A stretch of DNA of 64,000 nt from Maylandia zebra. Taxonomy: Eukaryota > Chordata > Actinopteri > Cichliformes > Cichlidae. The stretch spans positions 39,455,623-39,519,622 of the forward strand of contig NC_135172.1 in NCBI RefSeq assembly GCF_041146795.1, in the 5' to 3' direction. The notes beneath the pieces were generated by a model. It was not told where the DNA came from, did not search any database, and was given only the letters and a program-made list of their open reading frames with translations. Every line of letters starts with the position of its first letter. Position 1 is the stretch's first letter. Position numbers and translations under genes: made by a program. This document shows positions 13,356-25,500 of this stretch, in pieces.

Positions 13356-13918
13356 GGAACTTTTAAAGAATTATTAATAATTATTAAGCGCGGTATCACG
13401 GGCTGTGGATGGAGGGGGCATGGGATATATAAAATTAATACTGAAGCAAACCGCTTGAAATCCACCGGTTATTATAATTCCGTCTCAGTTGCGCAGTTTG
13501 CAGTTCTGTTATAACATCACACGTGTTGTTCTGTTGAGCGGTGGGAGCAACAATGTCTCACACTTGCTCGGTTTGGTTGATTCAGAGCGACCCACCAGAT
13601 GGCTTTGCAGAGTGCGAGAGCTGCAGTGAACTCATTAATTATACATTTAATAAAAAATAACACGCATTGCTGTTCCTGCTCTGGTGACGTCATGCTGGTA
13701 CACAGGAGTAAAAATGCACAAACTTTACTTATTCTAGAGAAAGATCTTTAGATCCAGACACTGCCTGCATTATGGATAGAAAGCTGAAAGCCGGTTTCAG
13801 TTGCTGCTTGTTTGTGGCTCTCTCTGCCTTCAGTAACTGAAAAGCATGCTCTATTGGTCACAAATAAACACTAGTGGCACGGTTCCACTGCCAGCCATAC
13901 ATTCTCAAACTATAACAC

Positions 13919-14240
13919 TGTCTCTACCATGTCTGACAGATGGTGCCGTGTTTGAGATCTTAAGGTGTCTCTCCTTCGACGCTCAGGTTTTCACTTGTCC
14001 ATAATGACTTTTAGTTTTAGCCAAGCAGGATCTTTGACATGCTTTTTTGCAAAGTTTAATCTAGCCTTCTTCTTCTTGTGTAACCAGTGGTTTGCTTCAT
14101 GTTTTAAACCCTCTATATCTGCATCTCTTGATTGTAGATATGGTTAATCAGCCTCCCTCCTTGAGCGCGGTCGTCCCTGGCCTGAAGTTGTAAAGCAGTT
14201 TTTCTTAAACCAGGAAAGAGTTCTGTGATCATGTTTCAGA
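13919..14240 (-). mobile_element. Degenerate Tc1/mariner-like transposase fragment
   Basis: The plus strand shows the antisense of a fish Tc1-like transposase: ACCATGTCTGACAGATGGTG, then a TTTTGCAAAGTTTAATCTAG-type block and a CCAGTGGTTTGC block. No inverted repeats or long open frame remain. It belongs to a different Tc1-like family from the 32.2 kb and 41.3 kb copies, judging by which blocks are recognisable. Confidence 0.6.
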
Positions 14241-14483
14241 ATTCTTCACAGAAAATTTCATATCAACAAAACTTTTAGAACCTTTTTTTTTCAAAATGTA
14301 GAAAAACACTATGTTGTATCTGTAATAATCACTCGAGATTTCATTGTATTTCATCTTATAGTTACTGTATATTCATTCACACACTCTGCACGAGAGTGAA
14401 GTCGAACCATACCACAAACCTCGTGTGAGGGCCAGAATAAATACTTCCAACACTCATGAAGCTAGGCTACACGATGACAGCGC

Positions 14484-14489
14484 TTTATT
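14484..14489 (-). terminator. timm10: Candidate polyadenylation signal for timm10
   Basis: The minus strand reads AATAAA here, about 0.9 kb beyond the timm10 stop codon. It is the first canonical hexamer noticed downstream in this orientation. The implied 3' UTR length is plausible but unconfirmed. Confidence 0.4.
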
Positions 14490-15372
14490 AGAGTTAACAG
14501 CACACTGTGCAGCTTCTCTGCAGTGCAGATGAAAAGCTGTGTCACTGTGGTTTAAACATGAAGAAAAAGAGACACGCACACTAAAACATGGTCCACTGAC
14601 ACACAGCACAACACAGTCTACACAAGCATGACAAAATGAGCAAAGTTCAGGCATTGTTTTTTTTTGTTTTTATCTGAGCTGTTAAAGACAAAGAACCAAC
14701 CAGGGTCAAAAGAGTAAACTATGAATAGTACAAAAAAGACATTTTGGCTCAGCCCATAATGAATTCTGTGCATGCCCTGACCCATGATTCGCTGTTTCTG
14801 AGGTGTTGCACAGGACTGACATGTCTGCATGACAGACAACTGTAAATAAACTAGTTCCACGGGTTGAACTGCAGCTTTGCAAAGAGTCTATATTTACTTT
14901 CAGTGCCTTCCAAAACCAAACAAGAAAAATCTGACCCCAGTTCAAAGGGTGAATTGAGATAAAGATTAAAGTTGAATCATTCTTTGCATTTGTCTGGACC
15001 TGTCACATGTAACCAGGTTTCTAGCTTTCTGGTGTTACGCATCAGAGGCCTTTCTCCTTTTCAGTCAGATTTTCAAGTGACTTCGAGAGTCCAGGCTCAA
15101 CGTACAGAAAGTGGAAAAGATCCAGAGTGTCTGGTCCACTGTGAGTAGTTTCAACATGTCCTTATGCTGCTGATCCACCAAGTTTCTGAGGAAGAGGCAG
15201 TTTCTCTCAGCGGGCCCTCGACAGCATTAACTCCACACTTTTCTTTTTTTTTTTATTTCCCACCCTTTAATTAAAATACAAGTCTCTCATTGTTTGAAGC
15301 CACACATGCTAACCCCATCCCCATGACCTTTTGATCCCACATCATTCTCCATTTTGTTTTCTTCATCCACGT

Positions 15373-18008
15373 CTATCCGCTCCCCACAGCCGCCTTCCTC
15401 ATCATTTCCTCGTCCTGGACTGAGAGCTCCGTCAGCTTGCGTCCTAGCCGCTCGTGAAGGTCCAGATATTTGGCCACGCAGCGGTCCAGGCAGACCGACT
15501 CACCCTTGGTCAGCTCTGCCTCCTTATAATGTGGCGGTACGCACTTCCTGTGGCAGGCATTAGTCATTCTGAGAGGAAAGGAAGGAAACAGTCAAGATTC
15601 TTCAGTATTAAGAGTGATGATAAAAATACATTTTTAAAACATAACAAACGTGTTACTACATGATATATTCACGCATAAGCACCTTATTGTGGGGTCCCCA
15701 TTATGACTTGCTTACAACAGTCACTTAGTAAAACAGAACAGCGCCATCTGCTGGAGTTATTTTGTGAACCTAAAGTTGGCTCTGAATACTCTCCTTTTAA
15801 AATTCATAGTTTCATATGACCTGATATAATAGTTATTTAATTTCATAAAGATGTTAAATTAACCAACTTTTAGGTCAAGAAAAGGTGCATTTAAGAAGAG
15901 TATTTAGAATTTCTGCAAATAAAATGTATTCTGGCTCATGTCACAGCAGAAATGTGCTTCCCGGTGTTGACACAGATCCTTCATCAGAGCAGGGAGAGAC
16001 ACAGATTCAGTTTAATTATATACTTCAAAGAAGAACTAGCAAAAAGATAAATGGCAACTAATTACTTCCTTTGTCCTCAAAGTCTTCACAGGGATAAGCC
16101 CCGAGGACAGAATTTCATACATCCTTGCCCAACAAACACCACATGACCACCGACGGACATTAAACCCAGTTCCTCTTCACTGCAGGAGATTCACAAAGAG
16201 ACCAAACTCAAAACACATGAAAGTCATCAATCTCTCATTTCATGTTGCTGAATGAGTCTATCCAACAGCACTTCATCTAGCCAAATGTCTTTTAATACAA
16301 CACCATGCTCATCAGAAGAAGCCTTAAGTTCCTTCTGCAGGTCACCATCACCGTTTGCCTTAGGAGACACAGTGATGGTGACCTGATAAATCACATTTCA
16401 GTGGATTATTTCTTTAACCCGATTAAAATTATTGGTTAGGTTCTTCACATCCAGCCCCAGGATTCAAAAAACTGCAACAAGGTAGACGATAAGCCACGAA
16501 CGCCTCTAACTGCCTGAAAGGCCCAGTTACTGTCACTGTTCTGGTGAACTACAAGAAACAGTTAAACTGTTAAAAACAGGCATTTTACACTATGTACTTC
16601 TAAAAGTACTGCCAGCATTGGGATACCAATAAAATCCCCTAAATCTGAAACATCAACTTACTGACGTGTCAAAATGTTTCCTGTCAAAAGATACTAAACA
16701 TAACAAACAAACATGACATGCCTCGCCTACCACCAGACCCAACTAAACAGAACAGCCCATCTGACAACGTCCAACAACTGTGTGACGCCATCACGTCAAT
16801 ACAGACCAAAATCTCTGAGGAATGTTTCCACCATTTTTTTTTTATATCTATGCTAAAGGCAAAAGGGGAATTATCACGTATGAGCAAGCACTAATCAGGT
16901 GGCCAGTAACATATCTTTAATGGCTCTAAGATGTTGCCAGGTATCATATGAATGTAGAGAACTAGTTAACTAGAATTTGATAGAATTATTGCTCACTTCC
17001 ATCCACAAAATGTAAACAAACATTAGTATTTGGTTTATGGAGTGATGTCAATAACTGGGCGCCATCAAATTACTGCAGAAGAAAATCCCAGTAAGCTGAT
17101 AGAGAGCCAAGAGCCAATCAAACCTCAGTCAAAAAAGTAAAGCAAGCAAACTGCTTGTTTCTTGATCTGAATGGTTGAACAAACCCATAACTCATTGCTC
17201 ATGTATATTTATTCGTCTCTTTCAAGCCAAAAACACCTGCATAAAAGTACATAAACTATTTTCTTTGGCAACTGACTGAATCTGACTCAGTGGATTTTAA
17301 CTGCAAGACTTTATTAAAAGCACATGAATGTATAATTTGTGCAAGGTCATGAAAGGATAAATATTAACCAGGCTCGTCTTTTCTTCATTCAGAGATGCAG
17401 GTCTCTGCTGCTTCTTCCAAGTATAAAAATACTTGTGATCAAAACCACTTAACTTAATATGAATGAATGTACTCTTACACAAGTGACGGCATTTAAGTAG
17501 ATTACTGTGTTATGACACAAGGACACATCTTTATATTATGAGAAAAAGCCGTACTGTGCTTATACTGTAAAATTGTGACATGTGAAGTAAATTCAGTGAG
17601 TTAAGCACTAAACTCAGGCCTTTAAATTTTAGTCACTATAGCTCTTTTTAAAATAAATGCTATCCCACACTGGATTTAACCCTTGCCAGCCTTTAGTAGA
17701 AGCCACCCTTTGCCTTAAACATGCCGGCTGGTGGGCCTTTATAATAATGAGCTTCACCAGCAGGACACTTGCTCGCATTAACGATGAGCTGTACAGGCTC
17801 AGCTTCACTAAACAGTAATTATCTTTGCACATTATTCTGGCACACTGTAAATACATGTAAGTTTGACACATAAAAGCCGCGACACTTCACAGCAGACTGC
17901 TGTGGCTAGCTGAGAGGTTAGCTTGTTTGGGCTTTACCGGTTGTACATGTCAGCCATCATCTCCACCTCCAGCTCCGCCGCCAGCTGCTGCGCCTTCACA
18001 GGATCCAT
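15373..18008 (-). CDS. timm10: TIMM10, mitochondrial intermembrane-space chaperone (2 exons)
   Basis: Tim10 pairs with Tim9 in a hexamer that shields hydrophobic precursors crossing the mitochondrial intermembrane space toward TIM22 or SAM. Exon 1 is 17938-18008 (starting [20 protein letters not shown]) and exon 2 is 15373-15568. The arginine codon is split by the intron, and the CDS is 267 nt (88 aa; human 90). The twin CX3C motifs that form the two disulfides are CHRKC and CLDRC, spaced as in the family. The block [20 protein letters not shown] and the tail [13 protein letters not shown] match vertebrate Tim10. There is no cleavable presequence, as expected for small Tims. The start is the only in-frame ATG upstream that gives the family N terminus. 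Confidence 0.97.
16338..16385. repeat. Inverted repeat, 14-bp stem with 20-nt loop
   Basis: The arms at 16338-16351 and 16372-16385 (CAGGTCACCATCAC and its exact complement) would form a perfect 14-bp hairpin. It lies in the timm10 intron. It may be a remnant of a palindromic transposon; no element ends were recognised. Confidence 0.7.
16735..16905 (+). mobile_element. Tc1-like transposon 3' fragment
   Basis: The plus strand keeps the end of a Tc1-like transposase reading frame: a GACCAAAATCTCTGAGGAAT block, a TCTATGCTAAAGGCAAAAGG block and the downstream GGTGGCCAGTAA piece. It closely parallels the fragment at about 18.7-19.1 kb. It is a broken copy inside the timm10 intron. Confidence 0.55.
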
Positions 18009-18136
18009 GGCTCCGCTTCAGTTCTGCTCACACCGGGTCTCGAACCACAAACACACCGTCCCGCTGAGCCTCTCCTCCGGACAGCAAGCAAGGAGCAGTA
18101 CCCGCTGCTTCTGTAACCTTCAAACCTGCACGAAAA

Positions 18137-18170
18137 CACGTGTGTGCCGTTTCCCTCACACACTTCCGGT
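18137..18170 (-). promoter_or_regulatory. timm10: timm10 promoter motifs: ETS (NRF-2/GABP-like) site and CACGTG E-box
   Basis: On the minus strand ACCGGAAGTG occurs at 18161-18170, about 155 bases upstream of the timm10 ATG, with CACGTG at 18137-18142. ETS-class CCGGAAGT sites are common in promoters of nuclear genes for mitochondrial proteins (NRF-2/GABP). Function here is inferred from motif and position only. Confidence 0.45.
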
Positions 18171-18171
18171 G

Positions 18172-18560
18172 ACAATAAAGTTGGATTCAAAAAGCAGAAA
18201 GCGGAGGGAGCAGGAAGCGCGCCCTCTACAGGTGTGTGTGTGTATTTCTATTTGTCCAAAGTAAGATAAGAGCCTCACAGGGAAGTGAAGGACAAAAAAC
18301 CTGCTTAAGTTCAAACTGAACATCAGAATGAGGAAGAAAGTTGGTTTGTTCTGTATTTCTGAAACTTCTGTCTCCATTTATTTATTCATGCTATTTGTAT
18401 TTTATCTATTAGTACATATTAACCGGCATATGTGTGTGGACACCAGAGAAAGAATTTCATTGTACAGAGAAATGCTTTTCTTTGTACACATGACAATAAA
18501 TGCTTTGAATCTTCTGAGATGTTCCAATGCAGAGAGATCAGAAAAAGATCAAATGTCCAG
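18172..18560 (+). repeat. LINE 3'-end-like tails (GACAATAAA type)
   Basis: TGACAATAAAGTTGGATTC at about 18170-18188, and again ATTTCATTGTACAGAGAAAT followed by TGACAATAAATGC at about 18455-18507, resemble the 3' ends of common fish LINEs. No reverse-transcriptase sequence remains next to them. The first overlaps the upstream edge of the timm10 promoter region. Confidence 0.4.
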
Positions 18561-18689
18561 TGAGCACCAGCTCTCTGGGTAAAAATTAATTGTAGATGGC
18601 AGAGGACAAAGGAAAATGGGCAGACTGCTGCAAGCTGATGAGCAGGCAACAGTAACTCAACTAACCACCCGATGCTTGGTTTTGGGGTT

Positions 18690-19075
18690 GGAAAAAACTG
18701 CTTCGTAATTGGACGTCTCGGTTTCTTCTGCAGTATTTGGATGGTTCTGGTGTAAACATAAAAGCATAGATTTACCTTGCTTTGTGTGTCAAGTCCATCC
18801 CTTTATGACCACAGTGTACAAATCTTCATATGTCTGCTTCCAGCAAGACACTCAAAGGACCTCCATAGATACCAGAGCTCAATCCAAAGTATTGCATTAT
18901 AAATGTGTAGCTCATAAATCTGGGGAGCAAACCAGCTGTAACATGTGATGCTGTCATGTCAATATGGACCAAAATGGAAAAGGAATATTTCCAGCACTTT
19001 GTTAAATCTATGCCAATTAGAATTCAAGCAAAATGTAACTAATAATGTGGCCAGTGAGTGTATATTCTGTAGTGC
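18690..19075 (+). mobile_element. Degenerate Tc1-like transposase 3' half
   Basis: Blocks of a fish Tc1-like transposase follow one another on the plus strand: CATCCCTTTATGACCACAGT, a TCTGCTTCCAGCAAGACAC block, CTCAATCCAA, TGATGCTGTCATGTCAATAT, then the post-stop AATGTGGCCAGTGAGTGTAT. Frameshifts and stops make it non-functional. It fills most of the space between timm10 and btbd18. Confidence 0.65.
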
Positions 19076-19550
19076 CCTCTTGTGTTCAGCTATGGTGCTT
19101 TTTAAAGAAAGCAAGCGGTCACATGAAAACGTTTAATAAACCATAATTATATTATGTACTGATGTACATAAAACAGTTTTACAAATATAGACTTAAAACA
19201 ACAGAGCTTTTCCACAATGGAAACATACAGAGGGACATCACTGAAGGCCACTCAAGTGCCTTTTCCTCTATTCATCAGACAATTTCGCTGAAAATGTAAA
19301 ATTTATAAAATTGACAAAAGAAACTTTTTCTTTAGAATATTATTAAAGGAAATGAAACATCTTTTTGAACCGTATACAGAAGGAACTAAACGAAAACCCA
19401 AAGCGGTGAAAACATGAAGTGAAGAATGTAAAAATGAATCTTTAAACGCAACTTCATGTGACATGTGAACATAAACACAACCAGAACAGAGACAGCATTA
19501 GAGTGAGAGCCGACCACTGGACGGGGTAGAAAATACACACGTACATGACG

Positions 19551-22500
19551 TTACTCTGCCTCGTCTCCAGTCACGTCAATCTCATTCACATCATCTTCCT
19601 CATCTTCATTCGGAGTCATGTCTATGTTGTTGAGGAACCCCTCACACTCTCTGGTCTGAGATGCTTTTTCTGGGGAGCAAACCAGAACATCCACCTCTTC
19701 TTCTTCCTCCTCCTCCTCCTCTTTTCCCTTTTTGTCTGTACTGGTTATCTTCGCGGTCAAGGGCTGCAATATGAAGTCCAAAGCTGTGTTTTCTTCAGGC
19801 AGGAGGGTGTCACTGTGAGAGGAGCAGTCATCATTGAGGAATGGAGACCCCGTTGTATCAGATTTCCCTGTGCCACAGAAGGAGACTGTGAGGGTAGCAG
19901 GAGCATGTGCGTGCATGTTTGTGTGCAAGCAGAAAGAGGCATACTCACACTTTCCGATGATAAATAACTGATCAATAGTCAGCTGCCTCTATAGCCAGCA
20001 GTGAGCTTTTGACGTTAGTGTCTCATCTGCAAACACCGTCAGCAAATAAAACACAAGATCAGCTGCCTTTCAAGTGATTCTGTTCTTGTTCTGCTCTGCA
20101 GCCCTCGAGAGCTCAGAACACCAGCATGGACCAGCATCATCTCAATCGAGTGGCCACTGAGCTCACAGTGCATCTCCAGACCAAACAAGAACTTTAATCA
20201 CCAGCTGAAGTCAAAGACAGTAGAGCAGAAGTCCATCCACCTAGACCAGGGGTGTGGAACTCCAGGCCTCAGGTTTTAGATGTGTCCTTGATCCATCACA
20301 GCTGATTTAAATGGCTAAATTACCTCCTTAACATCTCTTTACGTTCTCCAGAGGCCTGGAAATGAACTAATCATTTGATTCAGGTGCGTTGACCCAGAGC
20401 GATATCTAAAACCTGCAGGACACCTGCCCGTGAGGCCTGGAGTTGGACGGTGACCGCCACAAGAGCAACCTGGTCAGGCTGCCACCTAGTCTTGGTCCTC
20501 CACAGGAAGGAGCAGGGTTAGGTGGTTAGTTTGAAAATAACAGCTAGTAGATGACAGGAACCTGCACAGCCAAATGGAAAGAAAGCTTTATGGCATGCTT
20601 TAAATGCTCGAGTGCCATCCCACTGTTGTGACATAACTGAGGACATAAAAAAGGAAGAAACTAAATAGCAAAAGCAAACATGGACACATGCCTACAGAGA
20701 GAATTTTACAGTGTTTCCTACACAAAACACTGCATTCTCCTTCCAAGGTAGATTTTTTTTTAATGTAGTAGATCCACTGAGAAATGAAGGTGTCGTCCAA
20801 CCAGACTGCAGGACAAACAGCACTTAAGTACATGTTGATCATGCACTGGATTGTGCAACAGCACGTTTAAAAAAAAATGGCCGTATTGAAGCTGATGTCT
20901 GAACAGATACTGAAATTCTGAGCAGACTTAAAAAGACAAAAAATATTAAAATGTAAATTTGCTCTATTGCAAGGTTTAACCTGAAATGATATTCAGTTTT
21001 TTTATTAGTTTTTTCTCTTTTTTTATGTCTAAATCTGCATCTACTTTAAGAAAAGTTTTTTGGTCTCTTGAAGTGAAACTATGCGGCTTTGCGTCAGCTC
21101 ACATGGGGGCGACACAAACACCGTGCCTTAGCTCCAACCTGACAGTTTATGGTCTGTGTTTTTACAGTTTACTCCCATCTGCAAGAGACAAATGGCCTGA
21201 AGCCACAGCACACTATGCCAACCCATCCTCGGAGGTGCCTGTGTGATTGGCATAGAGCAGAAAAATCAATACTACCAATGTAATCATTCATTCTGAATAA
21301 CAACCTTCAAAACAAAATCCAATTAATTTACCATGGCAACAGAAACAGCAAAATTCAAAGTACCTTCATAAGGACTTCCCAGTGGTCGCTCTCTCTCCGG
21401 TGTCACCTTGGCTTCATCTTCTTCCACAACGTCTAAGGACACTGGGTGGTCTTCATCACCATCCAAACTCCTCTTCTCGCTCATACGACTGTTTGTCTCT
21501 GCAGACGGGCTCAAAAGAAGATTGTGATTTTTATCAACTGCGATGTTTGAACCTTTGTGATGTTCTTCAGAGTTTGTCCCGTCTTTAATGTCCACTCCTT
21601 TCTCCAATATGCCATCTGTGCCTGTTGCAGGTTCATGTGTTTCCTGGGTCTGTTTGGACTTCATTCTTCGTGCTTGTTGCCATTTAATAAGCTTCTGAAT
21701 GTCCTTCAGAGTGACCACGTGCCGCTGATTCACTGTCCCGGGTTTTACGTTACAGTCATTATTGGTTTCTTCAGCCTTTTCAGTGTGCTCGACACTCGCA
21801 GTCTTCTTCACTGCGCTGACCTCCACCTCGCTCTCATTCCTCCTCCGTTTCCTGCACGTCCTCTCCATTTTTTTCTCCTCCTGCTCCTTTGGCAAGTCCC
21901 TGTCGACCTGCGCATTGTCGACATTTTCATTGTTTTCAACAACGGCAGGAACACTTTGTGTAGAGTCCTCTACAGGTCTTATTTTTCGGGGTCTACCACG
22001 TTTCCTTTTCGCGAGCGAGACGCCATCCTGACTCACAAGCTGAGCTCTGCTGACGACAGGCTTGAAAATGCAAGGCGTTTCAGGTGGGGTTGTGTTATTT
22101 GCGGCCTCTTGAGATTTTTTTATAAAGCCCCTGGTCCTGATCCGAGACGGCTTGGTGCCAAAGGGTTTTTCTTCCCCAATGTCAATGACGGGCAACATTT
22201 TGCTGGGTTTCCCTGGAAGTCCAGATGGTGCATTTGAAGACCTGATAGCCACTTCTCTTTCCTTCAATAGCACATTGTTACTTGACAAACTCACTGAACA
22301 ATTCTTTGTTCCATCACTGACTTTTAAATCTTTGTACGCAGAACAAGAACCGGTGGAGTCTTGTTGATCATTTGTGCGCCTTCTCTTCCTCCCGTCTCCT
22401 GTAGAGTCATCATGTCTATATTTGAAACTCTCCTTCAGCCTCCTGGAGTACGATTTTACTTCTGCTGCTGATTTTTTTCCTCTCTTTTTCAAGCTATTCC

Positions 22501-25500
22501 CTTTGCAACCTTCTGCACTGGTTCCTCTATTTGTTAAATGCAAATCCTTCTCCTGCTGCTCTTGCTTTGACTGGCAGCTGTGATCTGGATCTGGTGATGG
22601 AGATGTACTTTTATGACCTGTGCAAATGATGCTGCTAAAGGGAAACTGCAGTGAACCAGCGTTGTCCGAGAGCCAGGGTCTCCTACGTAAGGATGGCTGC
22701 TGCTGGACATCGTGTTCAGGGTTTGCTGAGTTGTTGAGTAGAGGCTGACCTTTAGCTGCAGATGAACTTGGCTCTAATGGGGAGAGACGCTGAGGAAGCC
22801 GCAAGTCATCCATGCAAGGTGAGGAAAAAGTGGGTTTAGACTGTGTCCCATCTCCATTTGGCAGAGGCAAAAACTCGAGACTCTGTTGATCATCTTGTGA
22901 GGATGGTGGCTGAAATGCTGGGTAATGGAGTTTCTGGCCTCTGGTGGAGAAAGCTGAAGACAGGGCTGAGCCTGTGGTTGTTTCCGGATACAGAGAATTT
23001 TGACTTTTGAATGGGGGCAAACCCTGGCAGCTCAATCCATCGATTTGCCATAAAGATCTGACAGCTGGGTTGCACTGGGGAGTCGGCTGCTGCTGCTGGA
23101 TCAACTTGGGCTGGTTTGGAGCTGCAAAGCAACAATGGATACCTAACGAGCAAGCGGAAGGATGACTATCAATTCATCTTAAATACGTGAATTGTAAGCC
23201 CTGTATTTTTATAGACATTTTCTGTGACAATCAAAAAATCCAATTAAAAGTACCAATTAATAAGCTCCTAAAAACTGAGGAGGAAGGGCAGCAGGACGGG
23301 TAGCAGTGAGAGCACTTGAACTGAGACTTAAGTCAGGTTCAACTCAGTCTGCTTCTGTAATAACATGTAATGTGCTTTAAAAAAAAAAGAAAGAAAAAGG
23401 TCCTACTGTGTTACTCTCTGAAAATACACCTCTGCCTTTTTAAAATCAGTATAAAAAGGACAGAAGTCTAAAACAGTCGTCTACAAACTGCTCAGCCTCA
23501 GCTGTCCCTCCTACTCACATCCAGATCAAATCTGAGCATCTTCAACTGTGCAACATCCAGCTCCTGCACTTTTTTGCCCATCTCCAAACCACAAACCTGC
23601 TTTACTCCCAGTACCTCTACTATTTGCAGATTCACTGTTACACCTGTCTCCCTCTCATTCATACACATGTATTCTTTTTTTGCTTCTACTGACTTTTTTA
23701 TTTATTTATTTTTATTTCTCTTCTGTCCAGGCTCTCTTCCACCTGCTCTCAGTTAATTCTTCAAATTCATTTTCTTTGCAGAAACACTGAAGTTTAATCC
23801 AAGGAACGAAGAACTGTTTGAGGTTTTAGACAAAACAAGGTATAAAAAATAATAAAGACAAACTGTAAGGCTTTACATGTTGTTAAAATGTAACTAAACA
23901 AACACAAAAATCACCAATAAATGTTAAATGCTGAACAGTAAACTTCAGTACATTCGCAGTGAGGGGTGGTCAGGATTTTTGAGTCCTTATTCTAAAATTG
24001 ATCAATGTCTTGTCTCAAAAAACAAACAAACAAACAAACAATCAACCCCAATACTGTTAAGATGTAATACACTACTGCATGCAGAAGGTGGCAGTAATGG
24101 ACCTAAAAACTGTTTGCTAGCCACAAACAATAACAGGCCAGTAATGAGACCCTGGAGCCTGTGGAGCAGTGAGGAGAGATGCTAAGGAGTCTTTAACAAA
24201 ATAATAAAAATACAGAAAACAAAAAAAACTTACTACGGGTCTGTACAACTATTTCATAATGTGATATTAAAAATATATGTGTATTTACAAAGAAAGCTTC
24301 TACCTGTCTCCACTGACGTCTGGTTGCTTTGCGACTCCAAATCCTGAAAGAAAGCAACCTCTGCTGCACTGGCAACAGGATCCATCCGACCCTGGGCTGC
24401 GTCACCCTGCGAAACTGGGACTCGGCAAACATTGTGGCTCGACTCCAACTTCTTACAGTTACTCTCCAAGTTGGGCAGGATGTTCAGGCTCATCATGACG
24501 TCCTCTAACAGCTTCTCTATCTGCTCGTCACACTCGTCCGCAGAGCCCTGCGGCTGAGGCGCCGGCGCTGATTCAAGCTCAGTGTCGGGGTTTGAGGTGA
24601 AGCTGCTGCTGGAGAAAGACTGGGATTCAGAGGTGGTGCTGTGGTGTTGCTCTGGTTGTGTGGGAGAGCTGGTTACAGCAGGTGGAAGGTTCTGGATCTC
24701 TGGTTTCTGAACAGGGCATGGGGGGACAGGGGAGGGAGGAGGCTCGAGTTCCTCAGCATCTGTCTGTGGCTTTTTGAAAGATGAATAAGAAACCATTAAA
24801 ACCATTACAAAATATCACCTTTCATTCAAACTTTAAAACAAAGGTGAATTCATCTGTCTGCAGATAAACTGGACTAACAAACTATTTTATTGAGGTGCTT
24901 CTCTGAAAATGAGTCCCCAACAGTTGCCTCTAAGTGCTTTATAATGTAGGCGAGGTAATAATAATACAGAGAAAACAACGACGGTTGAAACGTGATTGTC
25001 GGATTAGGGGCGACGGGACAAAGACTTTATTTTACCACTGAAATCTAAGTTTCATATCAAAGTTTGGATTTTCATTCCTCCAGTTGAAGTTATTTGATGA
25101 GAGCTGGAAAGGAAGACTGAAACCAGCTAAAATATTTAACACTCACTTCTCTGATCACCACAGTTTGAATAAAAAACGACTTCACTGTTTGCAGCACTCA
25201 CAGGAAACAAGTGAAGAAAAACTGGTGATCATGTCATTTTATAAACACTTTTTTCCAATTCCTGTTTTTCATATTCACATTAAACAATTGACAAATTTCT
25301 CGACACGTAAATAAAAACAGATACTGCTTTACCATCAAGACATCAGAGATTCTTGTGGTAATCTTTTACCCTTTACCAGGTAAAAGGATGGCAAAGTTTC
25401 CACAGAGCAAATATGTCTGCTGTGCTGCTGATCTCAGGGGGAGAACATGATGAAACGCACCTTCTTTCTGGTCGAGCCTGAGGGAACAGCCGAGCTAAAC

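Larger units (their letters stand above)
13356..15372. other. Intergenic to timm10 3' region
   Basis: Besides the Tc1 fragment at 13919-14240 no gene is seen. From about 14460 to 15372 the sequence is the probable 3' UTR of timm10, ending at the polyadenylation signal near 14484. The rest is unremarkable AT-rich sequence. Confidence 0.5.

Noticed and set aside
21557-22237. 226-aa plus-strand open frame
   Set aside because: It is antisense to the large btbd18 coding exon, with no recognisable domain.
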